Assembly: GCA_947494325.1 (NCBI GenBank) | Contig: CANLUS010000001.1 | Location: 682,001-746,000, forward strand | Length of the DNA stretch: 64,000 nt | Source: an uncultured Flavobacteriaceae bacterium | GTDB taxonomy: Bacteria > Bacteroidota > Bacteroidia > Flavobacteriales > Flavobacteriaceae | Reading direction: 5' to 3' | Shown here: positions 1 to 8,036 of the stretch, piece by piece | Layout: each line of letters starts with the position of its first letter | How positions within the stretch are numbered: position 1 is the first letter of the stretch | The notes under the pieces: model-generated | The model's database searches: none | What the model was told of the DNA's origin: nothing | The model's input: only the letters and a program-made list of their open reading frames with translations | Translations under genes and position numbers: made by a program

Positions 1-423
1 CAAGCAATATTTGATTTTGCAACCAATTATTATTATCAAAACCCGACTGTGACTGAATCAAAAGAATTTGAAATATCAAACACTGATTATGAGTCATTTA
101 TATCATTTTTAAAGTCCGACAACTCATCATTTAAGACTTCGAGCGAATTAAATTTTGAAAGGGCCATGGATGAAGCGAAAAAAGGTTCTCACAAGGCGCT
201 TGAAAAGTCTTTTAATGATCTTATGGAGAATTTGAAAATTATGAAAATTGAGCAGTTAAATCGTAATAAGGAGGAGATTAAGAGCAGATTGAAAGCAGAA
301 ATTGTAAAAAGATACTATCATAAAAAAGGTGAATATATCAATAAGGTTTATAGCGACAAACATATTAGAGAAGCTGTTGAGATCCTTAAAGACGATAGAA
401 AATATACTAAAATATTGAACTAA
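1..423 (+). CDS. S41 family C-terminal processing peptidase, 3' part only
   Basis: The reading frame is open from base 1, so this is the last 140 codons of a gene that begins before the window. The segment holds the post-catalytic tail typical of periplasmic S41/tail-specific proteases: an IFDFAT helix start, a block of charged helices, then EIVKRYYHKKGEY and KAVEILKDD-like motifs (here EAVEILKDD) that close bacteroidotal S41 peptidases. The Ser-Lys catalytic core and PDZ domain lie outside the window. A GTG at 49 could be mistaken for a start, but the homologous region clearly continues upstream of it. The family cleaves periplasmic proteins near the C terminus. The identification rests on recalled family features. 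Confidence 0.75.
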   Translation, partial: QAIFDFATNYYYQNPTVTESKEFEISNTDYESFISFLKSDNSSFKTSSELNFERAMDEAKKGSHKALEKSFNDLMENLKIMKIEQLNRNKEEIKSRLKAEIVKRYYHKKGEYINKVYSDKHIREAVEILKDDRKYTKILN

Positions 424-463
424 AAGCTTTTTGCATTATCGAAATTCATAATTAAAGAATTGA

Positions 464-471
464 TATATTTG
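464..471 (+). promoter_or_regulatory. Candidate -7 box (TATATTTG) before the DUF6909-like gene
   Basis: TATATTTG matches the Bacteroidota -7 consensus TAnnTTTG and lies 13 bases before the ATG at 485, implying a very short leader. I see no convincing -33 TTG at the usual spacing, so this is a weak call. Confidence 0.3.
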
Positions 472-484
472 TTCAAATTTATTT

Positions 485-2164
485 ATGAATACAGTCACAA
501 GAACAAGATCACAAGAATCTACTAGAGCGATCGAGCGTCTATACATAACGATGCGTCATTTATTTAATAGAGGATTTTATAAACCTGGAGGTGTATCAGG
601 TAAGACATTACGTGAGTCATTATTATTATTGAGACCCGAAATCTATGGGTCTATTGCTGAAGAAAGAACGGAATTAAATGGATTAATTTACGTCATTGAA
701 CGTTTGCCGGAAGGCATAGAAGAATGTCAGTTTATCAACCTCACTGCCGATGAAGGCTATCAAGATTCTCATTTTACTCCTATCATTCCAGCTAAAAGAA
801 GACGTAATTGTTATCGAATAGACCGAGATCAAATGAATATTGAAATTACGAGAGGTCGTTCAGAAATTTATGATATACTAACCCATCTTACCTTTTTATT
901 CATAGAATCTCATAAAATTAAGGATCGTATTTTAATAGATGAAGATGAAAGCACCATTCGCGAGTGGAATTATTTAAAAGATGTTGTTTTAAATAATAAA
1001 AAGCCAACAAAAAACGAACATGAAGTATTACTTACTCATGTTGCAACAATATTAGGAAGAACATTCGATGAGGTTCAACGAGTTCATAAGGCGTTTGCAA
1101 CAACGAAGAACCCAAATAAATTTTTTAATCTCATTTTTTGGTTAGGCCAATTAGCATTAAATGAAACGTTAGAAAATAAAAAACGAACAATTACTTTTAG
1201 TTCTACGCTTAGAGATAGTATTGGACATCATATCTATGGTGAAATTTGGGCAAATACGGTAAAAAAAGTGCTAGAAAAAGAAGGACTAATTAACCGCCCA
1301 ATTCATATTATTAGTGCAAATATGCATAGTGTTATGAATTCGATTTATGCGCCAATGTTTCTAGTAAATGAATCTAAAGAACATCCAGAATTGGCCCTGT
1401 TTGAATTATTAAGTGAGGAGAATAATGCTGCATTGCGGAAGAAAGTAAAAGAAAAGGCTTCGAAAATGGGCTTAATTTACATTAAAGACTCTTCAGGAAC
1501 GAATATTAATGTACAAGTAATAGATACCGCGAAAATTGATTTCGATAAAAGTGCATATGTTAAAAAGCATCTCAATGAGGAAGATGAAATGCCTATCATC
1601 ATAGTAATGGACTATGCTTTTGGTGAGCAAGCATTTGAAACGATGGATGAGTTATTAAAACCATTTATTTGCGATAATAATAAGGAACATTTTATGAATG
1701 TTGAATCTGTTTCAATTATGGGGAAAGCAGGAATTTTAGAGGGAGGAAAAAGTGACGTTATGATTCCTTCGGCCCATATATTTGAAGGTACTGCCGATAA
1801 CTACCCATTTAAAAACGAATTGGAAAAGAAAGATTTAGAAGGATTTGGGATCGATGTTTTTGAAGGCACTATGGTAACAGTTTTAGGTACATCATTACAA
1901 AATAAGAATATACTAGAGTTTTTTCACGATTCTACATGGCATGCTATAGGTCTTGAAATGGAAGGAGCCCACTATCAAAAAGCAATCCAATCAGCTTCTA
2001 AAATTAGAGGAAACATCTCTGAAGATGTAAAGGTGAGATATGCCTACTATGCTTCTGATAATCCTTTAGAGACAGGCAGTACATTGGCTTCAGGAGGACT
2101 AGGAACATCTGGCGTTAGACCGACATATGCGATTACACAAAAAATACTAGAACAAATTTTTTAA
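485..2164 (+). CDS. DUF6909-like protein with a nucleoside-phosphorylase-like C-terminal half
   Basis: This is a 559-residue soluble protein with no signal peptide or membrane segment. I associate it with DUF6909, a Bacteroidota family of unknown function. The N-terminal ~200 residues are mostly helical with basic patches. The C-terminal half carries two signatures seen in the purine/uridine phosphorylase (PNP_UDP) superfamily. One is GKAG followed by a glycine-rich GGKSDVMIP strand at residues 413-428, like the GtAGgl...GDvviP element. The other is LEMEG at 490-494, the ribose-binding MEME/MEG motif. A YYASDNP segment follows near residue 525, where phosphorylases often have a conserved Asp. 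Activity is not established. It sits between an S41 protease and the polysaccharide locus, 10 bases before the Wzz-like gene, so co-transcription is likely. Confidence 0.6.
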   Translation: MNTVTRTRSQESTRAIERLYITMRHLFNRGFYKPGGVSGKTLRESLLLLRPEIYGSIAEERTELNGLIYVIERLPEGIEECQFINLTADEGYQDSHFTPIIPAKRRRNCYRIDRDQMNIEITRGRSEIYDILTHLTFLFIESHKIKDRILIDEDESTIREWNYLKDVVLNNKKPTKNEHEVLLTHVATILGRTFDEVQRVHKAFATTKNPNKFFNLIFWLGQLALNETLENKKRTITFSSTLRDSIGHHIYGEIWANTVKKVLEKEGLINRPIHIISANMHSVMNSIYAPMFLVNESKEHPELALFELLSEENNAALRKKVKEKASKMGLIYIKDSSGTNINVQVIDTAKIDFDKSAYVKKHLNEEDEMPIIIVMDYAFGEQAFETMDELLKPFICDNNKEHFMNVESVSIMGKAGILEGGKSDVMIPSAHIFEGTADNYPFKNELEKKDLEGFGIDVFEGTMVTVLGTSLQNKNILEFFHDSTWHAIGLEMEGAHYQKAIQSASKIRGNISEDVKVRYAYYASDNPLETGSTLASGGLGTSGVRPTYAITQKILEQIF

Positions 2165-2174
2165 CTGAAATAAC

Positions 2175-3212
2175 ATGTCAAAAGAAAATATGTCATCCGA
2201 CGAAGTAGATTTAGGAAGCTTGTTTAAAATTATTGGAAAAGGTATTCAAAACTTATTCAATGCGATCGGTACTTTTTTTGCTGCTCTTTTTCATTTCCTT
2301 ATTTTATTTTTATTATTTCTTCGAAATAATGCAATTAAGTTAGGAATAGCAGCGCTTGTAGGTGCAGGAATTGGATTGTACCTTGATGTTACAGAACCTC
2401 CGGTATATAGTTCCAAAATGATTGTGGAACCCAATTTTAGGAGTACTCAGCAACTTTATAATAACATCGCTTTTTATCATGAATTGGTGAAACAGAAAGA
2501 TACGATCTTGCTCGCTCAGTCCTTGAATATTTCTAATAAGGAAGCTTCTGAGCTGAAAGGTTTTTACATAAAACCAATCAAAAATGAAAATGAGAAGTAT
2601 GAGGCATTTAACATATTTGCGCAAGAGTTGGATAGCTCTTTTGCTAAAAACATTGACATTAAAGATTTCAAAAAAGGATTTTCTGATATAGATTATAAAT
2701 ATCATCGTGTTAAGGTAAAGTCGACCAATAGTCTTATTTTTAGAAAACTCGGAGATCCAATTATCAATTCATTAGAAAATAACACATATTACAAGAATTT
2801 AAAAAAGATTAATGACGAGAATTTTCAACAGAATCAACGAGTATTAGAAAAATCACTAGCAGAAATAGATACTCTTAGAATGATTTATAATGAAGTATTG
2901 ATAACTGAAGCAAAGAAAATGGAATCGGGAACGAGTATTACCTTGGCTCAGGGTGTTAAAAAAACAGAGGAAGTCGAACTTTTTAATGAAAGCTTAAAAT
3001 TAAACGAAGAATTAATAGATAATAATAGAGAAAAAGCAGAAGCAGCCGAAATTTTGAATGTTGTTTCTACATTTGGTAATATAGGATTAAAAGAGCGCGC
3101 AATTTTTTCAAAATACACGTTTATAATTGGAGCCGGTGCAACCTTATTAGTACTGATATTTATGATGCTACTGCAACTAAATCGATATTTATTGAATTAC
3201 CAAAAGAATTAA
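2175..3212 (+). CDS. Wzz-like chain-length determinant / polysaccharide co-polymerase
   Basis: The 345-residue inner-membrane protein has hydrophobic segments at about 31-50 and 54-72 and a second membrane region near 314-335. Between them lies a long periplasmic part with coiled-coil-like charged stretches. This matches the Wzz/PCP fold, where two membrane anchors flank a periplasmic helical domain that sets O-antigen or capsule chain length. The extra N-terminal hydrophobic stretch is unusual, because classical Wzz has a single N-terminal anchor. There is no C-terminal tyrosine-kinase domain, so it is a PCP-1-type rather than a Wzc-type protein. It starts 10 bases after the preceding gene and opens the polysaccharide cluster. 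Sequence identity across Wzz proteins is low, so the call rests on topology and context. Confidence 0.65.
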   Translation: MSKENMSSDEVDLGSLFKIIGKGIQNLFNAIGTFFAALFHFLILFLLFLRNNAIKLGIAALVGAGIGLYLDVTEPPVYSSKMIVEPNFRSTQQLYNNIAFYHELVKQKDTILLAQSLNISNKEASELKGFYIKPIKNENEKYEAFNIFAQELDSSFAKNIDIKDFKKGFSDIDYKYHRVKVKSTNSLIFRKLGDPIINSLENNTYYKNLKKINDENFQQNQRVLEKSLAEIDTLRMIYNEVLITEAKKMESGTSITLAQGVKKTEEVELFNESLKLNEELIDNNREKAEAAEILNVVSTFGNIGLKERAIFSKYTFIIGAGATLLVLIFMMLLQLNRYLLNYQKN

Positions 3213-3304
3213 TTCTTTCTTAAATAAGTTTAAGATGAACCATCGAAAATGGTGATCGTTTTTTGAATAGAGTATTTTTTTATGAGTACTTTAAAGAAAT
3301 ACAA

Positions 3305-4597
3305 ATGAATAGAAAAAACATAATTCTTAAGAATGTTTCTCTAGGAGTCATTTATAAACTATTAAATATGGGTATTGTGTTTATTACAATTCCCATGCTT
3401 TTGAATTATCTTGATCAAGAGCTTTATGGAATATGGGTAACAATATTTTCCGTAATTAACATTGTTTTTTTTGTTGATATTGGTGTCGCCAATGGTCTTA
3501 AAACCAAATTGACTCAGGCAATTAGCGACAATAACAAGCCACTGGCAAGGGCCTATATTACAAATGCCTATTTTTTTATTTTAGTACTTGCTTTTCTATT
3601 TCTTATTCTAGGATCTCTTATTATTTACTTTATAAACCTTAACGAGATATTAAATATCCCATTAACCAGATACGAATTAAATAAGGTGTTTTTCGCAACG
3701 TTGATTCTGGTTGTTTTAGGCTTCAGCTTAAGTTTATATAAGGCCTTTTATTATGCGATACAGAAATCATTCGTAGTTGAATTGTCTTTATTAATATTCC
3801 AATTTATAGTGTTAGTTGGAATATTCATTTTCTCTTCATTTACCACGAAATCGTTATTTTACATAGCGCTCATCTATGGATGTTCGAACGTTATTATGAG
3901 TATTTTTTTTACTATAAAATTTTTTAAGTCTAGAAGAGATTTAAGACCTTCATTTAAGCTTTTGAAACTCGGAATTGGGAAAGATTTAATGGATTTAAGT
4001 GTAGGGTTCTTTATCATTCAATTATGTATGATTGTTATTTTTGCTACAGACAATGTCTTGATAAGCAGCTTATTAAGCCCGAAAGATGTGACGCATTATG
4101 ATGTGGTGTTAAAATTATTTCAAGCATCTATTATTTTGTCTGTAATTGCACAAGATCCTTTTTGGCCGTTATATACTGATGCTTATCAGAAGCAACAATT
4201 TAATTGGATAAAACAAACTATATTGAGATTAAATAAATTGTTCTTGCTCTTTGTGTTGTTTATTGTGGTTTTAATTTTTATTTCCAAAGCAATTATAGGA
4301 GTATGGATACCTCAAAAGTTAGAGATCTCTTTTGAACTCATAGTTTTCATGGGTGTATTTGTGGTGGTAAGAGTTTATGGAATTATTTATATGAATTTTT
4401 TAAATGCTGTTGGTAAAATAAAACTTCAGGTACTATTATTTGTCTTAGGAGCAATTGTAAATGTCCCGTTATCCATATTCTTTGTTAAAAAAATGCAATT
4501 TGGGACAAGTGGAATAATATTAGGAACTGTATTAAGTATTGTTGCGTTGTCTGTTGTTTTACCAATACAAACCTTTAGAATTTTAAAAAATAGTTAG
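3305..4597 (+). CDS. Polysaccharide flippase (Wzx-like, MATE/MVF superfamily)
   Basis: The protein has 430 residues with about twelve hydrophobic helices over its whole length and few charged residues. It starts with the LKNVSLGVIYKLLNMG pattern common in Wzx/RfbX lipid-linked oligosaccharide flippases, followed by LLNYLDQELYGIW. It would move undecaprenyl-diphosphate-linked repeat units to the periplasmic face of the inner membrane. I chose the ATG at 3305 because the first membrane helix begins shortly after it; an in-frame TTG at 3263 would add 14 residues lacking family character. It lies between the Wzz-like gene and a glycosyltransferase, as expected for a Wzx/Wzy-dependent pathway. Confidence 0.85.
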   Translation: MNRKNIILKNVSLGVIYKLLNMGIVFITIPMLLNYLDQELYGIWVTIFSVINIVFFVDIGVANGLKTKLTQAISDNNKPLARAYITNAYFFILVLAFLFLILGSLIIYFINLNEILNIPLTRYELNKVFFATLILVVLGFSLSLYKAFYYAIQKSFVVELSLLIFQFIVLVGIFIFSSFTTKSLFYIALIYGCSNVIMSIFFTIKFFKSRRDLRPSFKLLKLGIGKDLMDLSVGFFIIQLCMIVIFATDNVLISSLLSPKDVTHYDVVLKLFQASIILSVIAQDPFWPLYTDAYQKQQFNWIKQTILRLNKLFLLFVLFIVVLIFISKAIIGVWIPQKLEISFELIVFMGVFVVVRVYGIIYMNFLNAVGKIKLQVLLFVLGAIVNVPLSIFFVKKMQFGTSGIILGTVLSIVALSVVLPIQTFRILKNS

Positions 4598-4628
4598 GAG
4601 ATTTGGACGCAAGAACCTTTTTAAGAAA

Positions 4629-5390
4629 ATGAACAATCCATTAATTAGTATTATAACAGTTTCCTTTAATAGTGAAAAATCTATTAAAACCACAATAGAA
4701 TCGATACTAAATCAGACGTATACCAATATTGAATATATCATAGTTGACGGAAATTCATCCGATAAAACAGTAGAAATAATTGCCTCATATCATAAAGAGT
4801 TTATCAATAAAGGAATAAGGTATAGGTGGATAAGTGAACCAGATGCTGGAATTTACGATGCAATGAATAAAGGAAATTCATTGGCAACAGGAGACTATGT
4901 TAATGTCATTGGAAGTGATGATTGGTTTGAGCTAGATGCGATGGAGAAAGTTGCGAATAATCAAAGGGAAACTTCGGCAGATTTCATCCACGGGAATATA
5001 AACGTTTATTCTTCGTCAAGGGAATTTTTAAAAGTTCGTAGGGCAGGATCCAGGAAGGATATGATAAAAGAAATGTCATTTTTTCATCCATCATCCTTTA
5101 TTAAGAAAGAAGTTATCGATAAAATGTCAGGATATTCCTTAGAATACAAAATTTGTTCAGATTACGATTTAATTTTAAGAATTCTTAATAAAAACTTTTC
5201 TTTCAGCTATGTTAATAATACCCTTGTTAATGTAGCATATGGCGGTATAAGCACTTTGCAAGTTCAAAAAGCGTTGAGTGAGTCTCATAGAATACGAGTT
5301 AAGAATGGATACAATCCATTTTTAAGCAAATTTTTCTATTTCAGAGCTGTTCTTATTCAAAATCTAAAGAAACTTAGCCAAATTAGCTAA
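4629..5390 (+). CDS. Glycosyltransferase family 2
   Basis: A 253-residue GT-A enzyme. The N terminus reads PLISIITVSFNSE, the nucleotide-binding first strand of GT2. IIVDGNSSDKT follows near residue 37, SEPDAGIYDAMNKG near 70-83, and GSDDW near 96-100, which supplies the metal-binding Asp pair. It probably adds a sugar to the lipid-linked repeat unit on the cytoplasmic side. The sugar donor and acceptor cannot be read from the sequence. Codon use and AT content match the neighbours. The 31-base gap after the flippase gene suggests one transcript. Confidence 0.88.
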   Translation: MNNPLISIITVSFNSEKSIKTTIESILNQTYTNIEYIIVDGNSSDKTVEIIASYHKEFINKGIRYRWISEPDAGIYDAMNKGNSLATGDYVNVIGSDDWFELDAMEKVANNQRETSADFIHGNINVYSSSREFLKVRRAGSRKDMIKEMSFFHPSSFIKKEVIDKMSGYSLEYKICSDYDLILRILNKNFSFSYVNNTLVNVAYGGISTLQVQKALSESHRIRVKNGYNPFLSKFFYFRAVLIQNLKKLSQIS

Positions 5391-5538
5391 CATAACGGCC
5401 AATCTGAACAATAATTACTCTTAAAAATCATATAGAAAAAGTCAAATATTTCTTTATATGAAAACGCTTTCTTTAACTTAGCTCAAATTTTATAAAACCT
5501 CTTGCATTATGTTAATGTTATTAATTTCTTAAAGAAAC

Positions 5539-6702
5539 TTGCAAATAACACCTAAAAACATACTTTACATTCACCAGTCAACTGATTTATATGGATCTGA
5601 CAAGGCACTTTTGTTTCTGGTAAAAGGATTAAACAAAAAGTTATTTAATCCAATTGTGGTATTACCAAATTACGGTCCTTTGAATATAGAGCTTGACAGG
5701 CTTCAAGTTAAAACAATTGTAACGCCCGTTATTAATATACATCGAAGAATGTTCACCCTGAAACAAATAATAAAACTACCCTTCCACGTATTTAAATCTT
5801 TAAAAAAAATAAAGTATGAATTAAATAACATTACAATAGATATTGTTCACTCAAATACAGCAGTAGTTTGTCTTGGGGCAATATATGCGAAAAGAAATAA
5901 GATTAAACATTATTGGCATATCCATGAAATAGTTAACTCTCCGAAAATCGGAGGGAAATTCTTTGCTCTGATGGTTTATTACTTTTCAGATAAAGTCATT
6001 TTTAATTCAAAAGCGACTCAAAATAGTTTTGTTATTTATAAATCAAATTTAGAGCTAAAATCAACCGTAATTTACAACGGTGTGGATAGAGTTGAGAAGA
6101 TTAGTTCTAGTAAAGATATATTGTGGTTAAGGCAATCTCTAAAAATAGATGCTAATGACATTTTATTAGGCCTGTTTGGTAGAATCAATAAAAATAAAGG
6201 ACATGAGTTACTGATTGATGCATTTGGTAAATTATATGAAAATTTTAAGAACATTAAACTTCTTATCGTAGGATCTACGGTCCCAGGGCAAGAGGAGTTA
6301 TTGGTTAAACTAAATGATAAACTTAGTCAAAATAAGCTAAATGAACAGGTGAAAATAGTACCTTTTCAAAGTGACATTTGGAAATTTTGGGATGCGATTG
6401 ATATAGCAGTTGTTCCGTCTAAAATACCAGAATCTTTTGGGTTGGTGGCAGTTGAAGCAATGTTATCAAAAAAGGCCGTAATAGCTTCAAACGATGGAGG
6501 CCTAAAGGAAATCGTAATAGACAAAAAGACAGGTCTATTGTTTGAATCTAACAATGAGGAAGCGTTGAAATCTGCTATGTTATTTTTGTTAAATAATAGA
6601 GAACTGATAAATTCATTTGGTGAACAGGGTTATCTTGAGGCATCAAAAAGGTTTACCTTAAATTCATATGTTCAAAATTTTGAAAAACAATACAATTTGT
6701 AA
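5539..6702 (+). CDS. Glycosyltransferase family 4 (GT-B)
   Basis: A 387-residue GT-B enzyme. The N-terminal Rossmann half begins ILYIHQSTDLYGSDKALLFL. The C-terminal half holds LLGLFGRINKNKGHELLIDAF and an E-x7-E region, PESFGLVAVEAMLSKKAV, that binds the donor nucleotide sugar. The start is a TTG at 5539: an in-frame TAA at 5530-5532 lies just upstream and there is no ATG before residue 70, so TTG is effectively forced. A 148-base gap separates it from the previous gene, and I see no clear promoter or terminator there. The role is assembly of the surface polysaccharide; the specific linkage is unknown. Confidence 0.88.
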   Translation: MQITPKNILYIHQSTDLYGSDKALLFLVKGLNKKLFNPIVVLPNYGPLNIELDRLQVKTIVTPVINIHRRMFTLKQIIKLPFHVFKSLKKIKYELNNITIDIVHSNTAVVCLGAIYAKRNKIKHYWHIHEIVNSPKIGGKFFALMVYYFSDKVIFNSKATQNSFVIYKSNLELKSTVIYNGVDRVEKISSSKDILWLRQSLKIDANDILLGLFGRINKNKGHELLIDAFGKLYENFKNIKLLIVGSTVPGQEELLVKLNDKLSQNKLNEQVKIVPFQSDIWKFWDAIDIAVVPSKIPESFGLVAVEAMLSKKAVIASNDGGLKEIVIDKKTGLLFESNNEEALKSAMLFLLNNRELINSFGEQGYLEASKRFTLNSYVQNFEKQYNL

Positions 6703-6767
6703 GACGTTATCATTAAGTTTAACCAAAACGAAGAAACATCAATCAATAATTAGTTAATTAGATTAAC

Positions 6768-8036
6768 TTGAAATTAAACAGACAACATATTTTCTCGGGT
6801 ATTTATGGCCTTGCTTTAATTGGATTCACCCTCTTCTCTTCTGTTGAGTTGGCACTAATTATATGTGTAATTTTAATTGCTTTTTTCTCCATAAAGAATG
6901 GCCAGGTGGATAATTATCAAATAAATTTGATTAGTTTGCTTTTTTTGATGATCGGATTTGGTTTTTTTTCAGGGGTATTTCGATCGTATACGAACCTAAA
7001 TATCTTAAAGGATTTTCTACACTATTTAAAACCTGTATTAATGCTTTTAGCAGGTTATTTGGTAGCGAAAAAAGTTGGAAGTAGCCGATTCATCATAAAA
7101 ACTATTTTATTCGTTGCTTTAATATCCGCAATTAGACATATCATAACTTTCCTGGTGCTTGTCGATTTTTCTGATTTTGATATCAATAAACTAAGATACG
7201 AAGCTGGATTAGGTACTTTTATCGAATTATTAGCGCTTATATTTTTAGTGGCATCAAAAAAATATGGCATTTTAGATGTTTATAAAAAGAAAGGAGTGAA
7301 GGAAATTTTACTTTTTATATTCTTAATCTCTTTTATTCTTTATTTTTCAAGAACAATGTTATTAGGGTTGGTCGTTATATTAATTACAGTTTTTGGTTAT
7401 ACGAAACTTAATGTAAAAGGAATTAAATATGTATCGGGGGTATTGATCATAGTTGCCCTATTATACACAGTACTTTTTAACGTAAAATTAGACCCAGATA
7501 AACCAGGGATAGAAGGGTTCTTCTACAAAATTAGAAATGCTCCATTAGAAATGTTTTCTTCACCCGAAGGTTACAACCCCCAAGACCATAAAAGAATCTT
7601 TGATCGATGGAGAGCGTATGAAGCGAAAATGGCCTTACAGCAAATGGGCGAAAACAATTTGAACTATCTGTTTGGAAAAGGCTTCGGATCGTTAGTTGAT
7701 TTAAAATTTGTAGCTCCTTTAAATGATGATGGTATGCGTTTTATACCCATTATTCATAATGGGTACATCTATATTTTTTTTAAAACGGGTGCGATAGGAT
7801 TACTTATTTATATGGTTTTTTTAGTGAGCTTATATTTTCAATCCTATAAAAAGTCATTATCGATTAATGAAGCAGCATTACGAAATATAATTTCAAGTTT
7901 TGGAGTTTATTATTTTGTAAGTTCATTTGTAATAACGGGAATTTACAACCTTGAAGAACCTTCGACTTTTATCTTAGGCTCTTTACTCTTTTTATTAACT
8001 AATATAAGAAAAAGCGAAGCGAAACACATTGAGTAA
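6768..8036 (+). CDS. O-antigen polymerase/ligase-like membrane protein 1 (Wzy_C type)
   Basis: The 422-residue protein has roughly ten to twelve membrane helices and one long periplasmic loop (about residues 240-330) ending in an HNGY motif. The Wzy/WaaL superfamily places a catalytic-type His-Asn pair at this point. It is either the Wzy polymerase that joins repeat units or a ligase. The start is TTG at 6768, forced by an in-frame TAG at 6759-6761. Its last codons overlap the start of the next gene by 8 bases, which suggests coupled translation. A second protein of the same superfamily follows directly, so the two may split polymerase and ligase roles, but which is which cannot be decided here. 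Confidence 0.78.
   Translation: MKLNRQHIFSGIYGLALIGFTLFSSVELALIICVILIAFFSIKNGQVDNYQINLISLLFLMIGFGFFSGVFRSYTNLNILKDFLHYLKPVLMLLAGYLVAKKVGSSRFIIKTILFVALISAIRHIITFLVLVDFSDFDINKLRYEAGLGTFIELLALIFLVASKKYGILDVYKKKGVKEILLFIFLISFILYFSRTMLLGLVVILITVFGYTKLNVKGIKYVSGVLIIVALLYTVLFNVKLDPDKPGIEGFFYKIRNAPLEMFSSPEGYNPQDHKRIFDRWRAYEAKMALQQMGENNLNYLFGKGFGSLVDLKFVAPLNDDGMRFIPIIHNGYIYIFFKTGAIGLLIYMVFLVSLYFQSYKKSLSINEAALRNIISSFGVYYFVSSFVITGIYNLEEPSTFILGSLLFLLTNIRKSEAKHIE

Noticed and set aside
3263-3304. TTG start giving the flippase 14 extra residues.
   Set aside because: The extra residues (NRVFFYEYFKEIQ) have no family match and the ATG at 3305 sits directly before the first membrane helix region.
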